Assembly (NCBI RefSeq): GCF_014646215.1
Contig: NZ_BMNA01000001.1
Coordinates: 777,888 to 841,887 of the forward strand
DNA length: 64,000 nt
Direction: 5' to 3'
DNA from: Nakamurella endophytica
Lineage (GTDB): Bacteria; Actinomycetota; Actinomycetes; Mycobacteriales; Nakamurellaceae
Shown: positions 8,455 to 15,961 of the stretch, one piece after another
Numbering within the stretch: position 1 is the stretch's first letter
Layout: the number at the start of each line of letters is the position of its first letter
Program-made: the position numbers and the translations under genes
The notes under the pieces: model-generated
Databases searched by the model: none
Seen by the model: the letters and a program-made list of their open reading frames with translations, nothing else
What the model was told of the DNA's origin: nothing

Positions 8455-11400
8455 TCACTCCCCGCTGGCGTTGACCTTGACGATGGTGCCGCTGCCGTCC
8501 AGGTACTGCACCCAGCCCAGCGCCGGCGTCGAGGTGCTGGCCCCGCTGAAGGACGCGGTGACCGGCACGCTCTGCTGCACCCGGACCGTGGAGTTGGCCG
8601 GGCTCACCGTGAACGTCCCGGTGTTCCCGGTCGTGCCCACGGCGTAGCTGCGGAACTGGTACGCGGTGCTGGTGGTGCCGGGGGCGTTGGCGAACCCGTC
8701 GACCGCCGCGATGTAGTCACCGGCCGCCGGGGCGACCAGGGTGACCGCTTCGCGGGCGGAGCTGGTGCCCGAGACCCCGACCAGCGTGGCCGCACCGTTG
8801 ACGATCCGGTACACGTACAGGTCGATGTCGGCGCCCGAGCTGTCGTCCGGACCCACGGCGGCGAACCGGACCACCTTGGTGCCGGCGGCGACCGTCAGCG
8901 GGTAGGTGTTCTCACCGTCGGCGGCGACGCTGCCCGCGGTGACCTTGGCCCTGGCCAGGCCGAAGGCCTGGATCGGGAAGGCACCGGAGACACCCGACTG
9001 CACGGTCCAGGAGGCCGAGCCGGCGGTGCCGGTGACGGAGACCTCCGGGGTGGTGTTGCGGACCGCGACCGGCTGGATCGCGATGGGCGACCGGACGGTG
9101 TTGTTGTTGCCGGTCCACGTCAGGAACCCGGTGGCGTACTTGCCGACCTTGGCCGTCGTGCGGGTCAGGGTGACCGTGAAGGGACGGGTCTGCCCGGCCT
9201 TGCTGAAGGTCAGGATCGACGGCGTCACCTTGGCGGTGAAGCCCGGGACCGAGATCTGGGCGCGGTACAGGCCCGGCGTCACGGCGGTCACCCGGCGGGT
9301 GATCTTCTGGCTGCCCAGCAGGGCACCGATCGCGATCGACGGGGTGTTGTAGTCGCTCGGGTCGATCGCCGGAGCCCCGGTGCCGGTGTCGTAGCCCAGG
9401 CCTTCGAGGTAGCCCAGCCAGTCGTCGTCACCGGAGTTGTAGATCAGGCCCGGGTTGAACATCCGGGTCGGGACCGCCTCGCCGGCGCCCTGGGCGAACG
9501 GGTCGGTGACGCCCGAACCGTCGGCCGCGCGCGTGTTGCGTGCGGTCGTCATCAGCGCCGACTTGATGGCCATCGGACCCCAGGTCGGGTTCTTGGCCTT
9601 GTACAGCGCGGCCAGGCCCGCGATGTGCGGGGTGGCCATCGAGGTGCCGGACAGGAAGTTGAAGCTCCGGCCCTGCTGCTCCTCGACCGGAGCGGTGGCG
9701 GCGAGGACGCCGACGCCGGGGGCGGAGACGTCCGGCTTGAGCAGGTTGCCCGCGGAGGCGAGCGACGGGCCGCGCGAGGAGAACGCGGCGATCTGCGGGT
9801 ACGCCGTCTTGATGCCGGTGGTGTTGCCCGGGACCAGCGACGCGGTGGCGCCCGCGGTCAGGGCGTACGCCTTGACCTCCGGACCACCCGGGACGTCGAT
9901 GTGCACGGTCGGCACCGAGTGCAGGTCGGCGTCCGTGGAGTTGGACGCCAGGTTGGCGAGGATCATGCCGGCACCGCCGGCACGCTTGACCTCGGCCGAC
10001 TTGGCGACCCGGTCGTACACGCCGCGGTCGCACTCGACGATCTTGCCGGCGACCTTGGCCGGGTCGAGCGAGTTGGGGCCGCAGAGCGCCGCGACGGCCG
10101 TGGTCTGCCCGGCCGCCGCCGCGGACTGCCCGGCGATCAGCGGCTTGGGGCCGACGGTCGCCGTGACGGTGGTGCTGGCGCCGACGTACTTCTTGCCGTT
10201 GCCGAGCACCACGGTGCCCTCGTACGGCTTCATGGTGCTGGCCGCGACCGTGGTGATCCACGGGCTGGTGTTGTCCAGCGTGGAGGCACCCGGGCCGGAG
10301 TTGCCCCCTGCGGCCGAGACGAAGATCCCGGCGGACGCCGCAGTCAAAAAGGCCAGCTGCACGGGGTCACCCGGGCCGGACTCCGAGGTCCCGCCGACGG
10401 AGTAGTTGATGACGTCGACGCCGTCGGTCACGGCCTGGTCGACGGCCGAGACGATGTCGGAGTCCAGACCACCCGAGGTGCAGGGCGAGACGCAGTCCCA
10501 GAGGACCTTGTAGGCGGCGATCGACGCGCCCGGGGCGACGCCCGAGATCTTGCCGAAGTTCCGGCCCTCGACGGTGGCCGTCACGCCGTAGTTGCCGCCG
10601 GCGGTCGACGCGGTGTGCGTGCCGTGCCCGTCACCGTCCCGCGGCGAGACGCTCTCGTCCGGGACCAAGAGGTTGACCGGGTTGGCGGCCAGGAACGAGT
10701 CGCCGAAGTAGCGGGCGCTGATGAGCTTGGTGTTGCACAGGTTCGCGGTCCAGTTCTCGCCGACCTCGCAGGCACCGGTGAAGGTGTCCCCGTTGGCCTT
10801 CTTCTGGACGATCTGGTCGCCGACCCGGTACGCGCGGTACGGGTCCGACGCGGAGGGCTGGGTCCCCAGCTTGGCGCCGGCGAACGAGGCCGCCTCGGGC
10901 CAGATGCCGGTGTCGATGACGCCGATGACGACGCCCTTGCCGGCCTTGGCGATGCCGCCGAGGCTGTCCCAGACGCCGGTGCTGCCGGCGAGCTTCCAGT
11001 AGTCGTAGTCGACCCGGTCGTCCTGGATGGTCTGCAGGGCGTCCTTGGTGACCGCGACCACGCCCGGGGTGGCGGCCAGCTTCTGCGCCTGCTTGGCGGT
11101 CAGCTCCGCGGCGAAGCCGTTGAGGGCCACCGAGTAGTGGCTGGTCGGCTTCGCGCCGACCGACGCCGCGACGGACGCCTGGTCGTGCGAGAGGACCTGC
11201 TGGTACCGGCGGGCGGCGGCGCTCTGCACCTGCACCTTGCGACCGGCGGTCGGCTTGGTGGCCGGGATCTTCGCGACACCGCCCTCGTAGGCGGCGATCG
11301 GCGCCTTCTGCAGGGTGACGATGTACCGGCCGGCCGTGAACTGGCTCGGACCGGCAGTGCTGCCTTCGCCGGCAGCGGCCGGCGCGGCGACAGGTTGCGC

Positions 11401-11505
11401 CGACGCGGCCGGAGCCACGGAGACCACGAGGCCCGCGGCGGCGAGGACGGCCACCGCGATCCGCGGCACCCCCCGCTTCCGCACGCCCACCAGCGAACGC
11501 GACAT
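8455..11505 (-). CDS. Secreted subtilisin-family serine protease (S8), cucumisin-like layout
   Basis: A 1016-aa preproprotein. It has a signal peptide (hydrophobic core ending ASA near residue 36), an inhibitor I9 propeptide (about 58-155), and an S8 domain with Asp198 (IGVIDTG), His294 (DGHGTH) and Ser in GTSMATPHIAG. A protease-associated (PA) domain is inserted between His and Ser. An Fn3-like domain follows, then a C-terminal pre-peptidase-like beta domain. This order matches the plant cucumisin-type layout also found in actinobacteria. Start ATG 11505 has GGAGG at ideal spacing. No sortase motif, so it is probably released. The role is extracellular protein degradation. Confidence 0.93.
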   Translation of the reverse strand: MSRSLVGVRKRGVPRIAVAVLAAAGLVVSVAPAASAQPVAAPAAAGEGSTAGPSQFTAGRYIVTLQKAPIAAYEGGVAKIPATKPTAGRKVQVQSAAARRYQQVLSHDQASVAASVGAKPTSHYSVALNGFAAELTAKQAQKLAATPGVVAVTKDALQTIQDDRVDYDYWKLAGSTGVWDSLGGIAKAGKGVVIGVIDTGIWPEAASFAGAKLGTQPSASDPYRAYRVGDQIVQKKANGDTFTGACEVGENWTANLCNTKLISARYFGDSFLAANPVNLLVPDESVSPRDGDGHGTHTASTAGGNYGVTATVEGRNFGKISGVAPGASIAAYKVLWDCVSPCTSGGLDSDIVSAVDQAVTDGVDVINYSVGGTSESGPGDPVQLAFLTAASAGIFVSAAGGNSGPGASTLDNTSPWITTVAASTMKPYEGTVVLGNGKKYVGASTTVTATVGPKPLIAGQSAAAAGQTTAVAALCGPNSLDPAKVAGKIVECDRGVYDRVAKSAEVKRAGGAGMILANLASNSTDADLHSVPTVHIDVPGGPEVKAYALTAGATASLVPGNTTGIKTAYPQIAAFSSRGPSLASAGNLLKPDVSAPGVGVLAATAPVEEQQGRSFNFLSGTSMATPHIAGLAALYKAKNPTWGPMAIKSALMTTARNTRAADGSGVTDPFAQGAGEAVPTRMFNPGLIYNSGDDDWLGYLEGLGYDTGTGAPAIDPSDYNTPSIAIGALLGSQKITRRVTAVTPGLYRAQISVPGFTAKVTPSILTFSKAGQTRPFTVTLTRTTAKVGKYATGFLTWTGNNNTVRSPIAIQPVAVRNTTPEVSVTGTAGSASWTVQSGVSGAFPIQAFGLARAKVTAGSVAADGENTYPLTVAAGTKVVRFAAVGPDDSSGADIDLYVYRIVNGAATLVGVSGTSSAREAVTLVAPAAGDYIAAVDGFANAPGTTSTAYQFRSYAVGTTGNTGTFTVSPANSTVRVQQSVPVTASFSGASTSTPALGWVQYLDGSGTIVKVNASGE

Positions 11506-11882
11506 GCATCCTCCATCTCTTGGACTGCACCGAGGCCTGGCCCGGCCGGCGCCGACGGCGGCCGGTGGCACCGGCCTGTATGGCGGCCGGTGCGTGGGCA
11601 CGGGCGGGTGCCCTGGGCGGGACATGTGAATCCCGTGGGACGACCCTGTAGGCATCCTCACCATCGCCCCGTGCCGGAGCAACCCCGGGGTGGGTCGGCA
11701 GCCGTCCCGTTTGCCGTCGCGGCGGCGCGACGGCACATCGCGGAGGCGTCGGCAAGACGCCAATACGGGGGAACCCGACGGGTCCGCAGCGGCGTGCGAC
11801 GACCGGCCGGGCGGGACGGCATGCTGGTCCGGGATCCGGTCGACGGCCGGTGTTCCGGACGAAGTGGACGGGAGCGACGGTC
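11506..11882. other. Divergent intergenic region, no gene seen
   Basis: 377 bp between the protease (minus) and a small hypothetical gene (plus). It holds ggcggccggtg-type direct repeats around 11559-11592 and must contain both promoters. I could not place a convincing -35/-10 pair. Confidence 0.5.
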
Positions 11883-12251
11883 ATGGCGGACACCTCCGCG
11901 GCAGGATCACCCTCGGAGAGCCCCTCCGACCGAGCCGACGGCGGTTCCGGAGCGCGACCGGGCGACGCGGTGAGCCGGGCCCGCCGCGCGCTCCGGACCG
12001 AGCCCGCCGCGCCGCCACCACCTCGATCGGTGCAGGTCAGCGGCATCGCCGAGGCGGCCGTGGAGGGCCGCGGGCTGGTGCTGCGCGAAACCGGCACCGG
12101 GCGCCTGCTGTCGCTCGTGGTGACCGGCGGCCTCACCGTGCCGGTCGGTGTTCCACTCCGGGTCCGCGGCGAGCTGCAGGCCGGCATCCGTTCCTACCGC
12201 CAGCAGGGCACGCCACTCGTCGTGCAGGCCGTCGACCCGATCGAGCGGTAA
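11883..12251 (+). CDS. Hypothetical protein, possibly OB-fold
   Basis: A 122-aa protein I do not recognise. The first 45 residues are Ser/Pro/Ala/Arg-rich and probably disordered. The rest alternates beta-like segments (GRLLSLVVTGGLTVPVG, PLRVRGELQAGIRSY, PLVVQAVDPI), which suggests a small beta barrel such as an OB fold; this is only an inference from the pattern. No signal peptide or cysteines. ATG 11883 has GGGAG about eight bases upstream. It converges on the diguanylate cyclase gene. Confidence 0.65.
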   Translation: MADTSAAGSPSESPSDRADGGSGARPGDAVSRARRALRTEPAAPPPPRSVQVSGIAEAAVEGRGLVLRETGTGRLLSLVVTGGLTVPVGVPLRVRGELQAGIRSYRQQGTPLVVQAVDPIER

Positions 12252-12327
12252 CCGCACCGCCGAGAATCACCCGTTCGGCGAGACCCTGTCGCTGCGTCAC
12301 GACGGGCACCCGGCGGGCCGCTCGTCG

Positions 12328-13842
12328 TCAGCCGGCTGCCGCACCCTTGTCCCGGTACATGGCCTCGTCGGCCGTCCGCATCAGCACGCCGGGATCCGCA
12401 CCCACCGCCGGGATGACGGCGCTGCCCACGCTGGCGGTGACCATCACCGTGGCGTCCCCGACCGTGACCGGCACGGCGACGGCGGCACGCACCCGGTCGG
12501 CCAGCTGCCGGGCGTCCTCGCCGTCAATGCCGTCCGCGATGACCACGAACTCGTCACCACCCAGCCGGCCCACCATGTCGGCCGCCCGCAGGGCGCCCTG
12601 CAACCGCTGCGCCACCGCGGTCAGCACCCGGTCCCCCGCCAGGTGGCCGTGACGGTCGTTGATCGTCTTGAACTGGTCGAGGTCGACCAGCAGCATCAGC
12701 CCGTCCCGCTCGGTCGCCTCAGCCACCTCGACCGCACGCACCAGCCGGTCCCACAGCGACGAGCGGTTGGGCAGGTCGGTCAGCGCGTCGTGGTGGGCCC
12801 GGTGGTGCAGGTCCTCCTGCTGGGCCCGCCGGCGGCTGATGTCGTCGATCTGGTGCACCAGGTAGCGCAGCGCACCGTCGTCGGACCGGACCACCGTCTG
12901 GGTCACCGACACCCACACCGGCGTGCCGTCGGCCCGCAGGTACCGGCGCTCGGACTCGACCACCTCCCGGTCCCCCGGACCGGGAGGCGCGAGCGCGATG
13001 GCGTCCCCGTCGCCGGCGGCAGCGCCGTCCCGTCCGTCCGCGGTGACGGGGCCGACCCCGCGCACGGGCCGGTCCTGGTCGGGCTCGGGCTCCTCGCGGT
13101 CCTCCGGGTGCGTCAGGTCGTCCGGCCGGCGACCGAGCACGTGCTCCGCCGGGCGGCCGACGATGTCCAGGAAGGCGCGGTTGACCCGCTGGTACCGGCC
13201 GGCGCCGTCGCCCGTCGCGCCGAGGATGGCGATGCCGGTGCCGGCGCCGTCGAAGGCCAACCGGAACAGTTCTTCGCGCAGCCGCAGCCGCTCGGTGAGG
13301 CGGGCGTTGTCGATGGCGATGCCGGCCTGCACGGCCAGCACCTCGAGCAGCTCCCGCTGCTCGCGCCCGGGCCGCCGCCCGTCGACCGGCAGGTCGACCG
13401 ACAGCACGCCGACCAGCTCGCCGGACGGCGACCGCAGCGGCGCGAAGAGGGCGTCCATCGGGTGCCAGGCCGCGGCGTCGTCGGACACCGGGATGTCCGG
13501 GACCCAGCCCGGCTCCAGCGAGGTGGCCCGGTCGTGCGGGACGAACAGCAGCCGACCCCACGGTTCGGCCGCCGCGAACTCCTCCTCGTAGTGCGCGCGG
13601 GTGCGCCGGACCCCGAGCAGCTCGGCGCGGGCCGACTCGCTGCCGGCGACGGCGACGGTCTCCAGCTCGTCGTCGCTGCGCAGCACGCTGATGACCGCGA
13701 CCCCAAACCCGGTGTCGGTGACGACCCCGTCCGCCACCGCTTGGACGGTGTCCAGCACGCTGGGCTGGCCGTGGATGGTCGTGATCAGCCGGTGCAGGAC
13801 CGTCCAGGACGGGGTGCCGACAGGCCGGTCGGGCAGCGACAC
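12328..13842 (-). CDS. GAF-PAS-GGDEF diguanylate cyclase
   Basis: 504 aa. A GAF-type sensor (about 15-215) is followed by a PAS domain (about 220-370, ending in the PAC-like stretch VRSDDGALRYLVHQIDDISR) and a GGDEF domain. The catalytic RLGGDEF is intact, so synthesis of cyclic di-GMP from two GTP is expected. I see no RxxD inhibitory site at the usual place. A charged Asp/Gly/Pro-rich insert interrupts the PAS region. GTG 13842 is chosen because GAGGGGAG lies five bases upstream; the frame is open to 14061. No EAL domain and no membrane segment, so it senses a cytoplasmic ligand, identity unknown. Confidence 0.88.
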   Translation of the reverse strand: MSLPDRPVGTPSWTVLHRLITTIHGQPSVLDTVQAVADGVVTDTGFGVAVISVLRSDDELETVAVAGSESARAELLGVRRTRAHYEEEFAAAEPWGRLLFVPHDRATSLEPGWVPDIPVSDDAAAWHPMDALFAPLRSPSGELVGVLSVDLPVDGRRPGREQRELLEVLAVQAGIAIDNARLTERLRLREELFRLAFDGAGTGIAILGATGDGAGRYQRVNRAFLDIVGRPAEHVLGRRPDDLTHPEDREEPEPDQDRPVRGVGPVTADGRDGAAAGDGDAIALAPPGPGDREVVESERRYLRADGTPVWVSVTQTVVRSDDGALRYLVHQIDDISRRRAQQEDLHHRAHHDALTDLPNRSSLWDRLVRAVEVAEATERDGLMLLVDLDQFKTINDRHGHLAGDRVLTAVAQRLQGALRAADMVGRLGGDEFVVIADGIDGEDARQLADRVRAAVAVPVTVGDATVMVTASVGSAVIPAVGADPGVLMRTADEAMYRDKGAAAG

Positions 13843-14199
13843 CGTCACTCCCCTCTCGTCCTCGGTCGGTCCGGTCCGGTCCGCGTCGCGCGTCCGTGGC
13901 AGCACGCCGCGCCCGACCGGACGGACGCGCACCGTCCCGATCCGGGCGCCGTGCCGGTCCGTGCCAATATCCCATGTCCCGGCGTCGGCCATCGCGGCGT
14001 CGTAGCCCGACCGGGGATAGCCGGCAGGGCCGAACGGCGGAACCCCGGACCCATGGCCCACCGGCTACGGGCTCTCGGTCGACGTGGCGCGAACAACGTC
14101 GCGCGTGGCGGTCACCGCCGGGTGATCTCCGACGACAGAGTCGGATCTAGTGTCTGATCCGTGAGTTCGGCCGGCGTCGGCAGCGCGGCGCACCGGGGC
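13843..14199. other. Divergent intergenic region
   Basis: About 357 bp between the diguanylate cyclase and the alpha-glucosidase. The only signal I can support is the -10-like TAGCGT at 14200, next to the alpha-glucosidase start. A longer N-terminus for the cyclase could use up to 220 bp of it. Confidence 0.4.
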
Positions 14200-14214
14200 T
14201 AGCGTGCCGCCGCA
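14200..14214 (+). promoter_or_regulatory. Probable leaderless promoter -10 of the GH13 gene
   Basis: TAGCGT at 14200-14205 is a good actinobacterial -10 (TANNNT), and the ATG lies eight bases after it, so transcription would begin at or next to the start codon. No ribosome site precedes the ATG. The same TAGCGT-to-start arrangement recurs at the MFS gene (22196-22201). Confidence 0.5.
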
Positions 14215-15935
14215 TGGACGCCCCTGTGCAGGACCAGCCGGACGCCGCGTCGCCGTGGTGGCGCCGTGCCGTCGTCTACCAGGTCTACCCGGCCAGCTTC
14301 GCCGACGCGGACGGGGACGGCTTCGGCGATCTGCGCGGCGTCATCGACCACCTCGACCACCTGGTCGACCTGGGGATCGACGTGCTGTGGCTGTCGCCGA
14401 TCTACCCCACGCCGTGGGACGACGGCGGCTACGACATCAGCGACTACCAGGACGTCGAACCCCGCTTCGGGACCCTGGAGATCTTCGACGAGCTCCTGCG
14501 CGAGGCGCACCGGCGGGGGCTGAAGGTCGTGCTGGACCTGGTCGCCAACCACACCTCGGACGAGCACCCGTGGTTCGTCGACTCCGCGTCCGCCGTCGAC
14601 GCACCCCGCCGGGACTGGTACCACTGGGCGCCGCCCCGCCCCGGACACGTCGGCGGCGAGCCGGGCGCCGAGCCCACGAACTGGCTGTCGGAGTTCCTGG
14701 AGCCGGCGTGGCAGTTCCACCCCGGGACGGGCGAGTACTACCTGCACCTCTACTCCCGCAAGCAGCCGGACCTGAACTGGGAGAACCCCGAGGTCCGGCA
14801 GGCGCTGTACGCGATGATGCGCTGGTGGCTCGACCGCGGAGTCGACGGTTTCCGGATGGACGTCATCAACAAGATCTCCAAGCGGATGCCGCTGCGGGAC
14901 GTGCCGCCGGTCGCCGGTGAGCCGTACGTCCGGGCCCGCAGCGAGTACGTCAACGGGCCGCGGGTGCACGAGTTCGTCCAGGAGATGCACCGGGAGGCCC
15001 TCGCCCCCTACGGGGCGCGGCTGATCACCGTCGGGGAGACCAGCGGCGTCACCGTCGAAGAGGCGCAGCTGTTCACCGGGGCGGACCGCGGCGAGCTGGA
15101 CATGGTCTTCACGTTCGAGCACATCCGGTTCGACAACGGCCGCAACGCCTTCGACAAGCTGCCGTTCGACCTGGTGCAGCTCAAGGCCGTCATGACCCGC
15201 TGGCAGGACGGCCTGGCCGACGTCGGCTGGAACAGCCTGTACTTCAACAACCACGACCAGCCCAGGGTGGTCTCCCGCTGGGGCGACGACGGCGAGTACC
15301 GGGTGCGGTCGGCCAAGGCGTTCGCCACGGCGCTGCACCTGCAGCGCGGCACGCCGTACGTGTACCAGGGCGAGGAGATCGGCATGACGAACTACCCGTT
15401 CGCCGTGCTGACCGACCTGCGGGACATCCAGTCGCTGAACTACTCCGTCTACGCCGCCGCGCTCGGCGAGACGGAGGAGGCGACGATGGCCGCGATCCGG
15501 GAAATGGGCCGGGACAACGCCCGGACACCGATGCAGTGGGACGACGGTCCGTCCGCCGGATTCAGCACCGCGGTGCCGTGGCTGCCGGTCAATCCGAACG
15601 CCGCGCAGGTCAACGTCGCGGCGGCCCGGGTCGACCCGGACTCCGTCCTGGCCCACTACCGGGAGCTGATCCGGCTGCGGCACGAGTTGCCGGTGATCAC
15701 CGACGGCCGGTACCGGTTGCAGCTGCCGGACCACCCACAGCTGTGGGTGTTCACCCGCACCTCGCCTGAGGACGAGTTGCTCGTCGTCGTCAACCTCAGC
15801 GGGCAGGAGGTCGAGCTCCCGCCGGAGGCACGGTGGCCCGGCGCGTCGACGGTGCTCTCCACCGTCCCCGGCGAGCAGGGCAGCACCGCGCAGCCGTGGG
15901 AGGCACGGGTGCTGCGCCGGGTGCCGGTGGGCTGA
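14214..15935 (+). CDS. Alpha-glucosidase / oligo-1,6-glucosidase (GH13)
   Basis: A 573-aa GH13 enzyme of the oligo-1,6-glucosidase/alpha-glucosidase type. YQVYPASFADADGDGFGDL opens the barrel. Region I is DLVANHTS, the nucleophile is Asp216 (GFRMDV), the acid/base Glu275 (TVGETSG) and the transition-state Asp348 (NNHDQPR). A C-terminal beta domain ends the protein. It is cytoplasmic, with no signal peptide, and hydrolyses alpha-1,4/1,6 oligosaccharides such as isomaltose, maltose or sucrose-type substrates; specificity cannot be fixed from sequence reading. No sugar transporter or LacI regulator adjoins it. It converges on the GH2 gene with a 26-bp gap. Confidence 0.93.
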   Translation: MDAPVQDQPDAASPWWRRAVVYQVYPASFADADGDGFGDLRGVIDHLDHLVDLGIDVLWLSPIYPTPWDDGGYDISDYQDVEPRFGTLEIFDELLREAHRRGLKVVLDLVANHTSDEHPWFVDSASAVDAPRRDWYHWAPPRPGHVGGEPGAEPTNWLSEFLEPAWQFHPGTGEYYLHLYSRKQPDLNWENPEVRQALYAMMRWWLDRGVDGFRMDVINKISKRMPLRDVPPVAGEPYVRARSEYVNGPRVHEFVQEMHREALAPYGARLITVGETSGVTVEEAQLFTGADRGELDMVFTFEHIRFDNGRNAFDKLPFDLVQLKAVMTRWQDGLADVGWNSLYFNNHDQPRVVSRWGDDGEYRVRSAKAFATALHLQRGTPYVYQGEEIGMTNYPFAVLTDLRDIQSLNYSVYAAALGETEEATMAAIREMGRDNARTPMQWDDGPSAGFSTAVPWLPVNPNAAQVNVAAARVDPDSVLAHYRELIRLRHELPVITDGRYRLQLPDHPQLWVFTRTSPEDELLVVVNLSGQEVELPPEARWPGASTVLSTVPGEQGSTAQPWEARVLRRVPVG

Positions 15936-15961
15936 CGGCACCCGGGTCCGGGGCCGCCGGG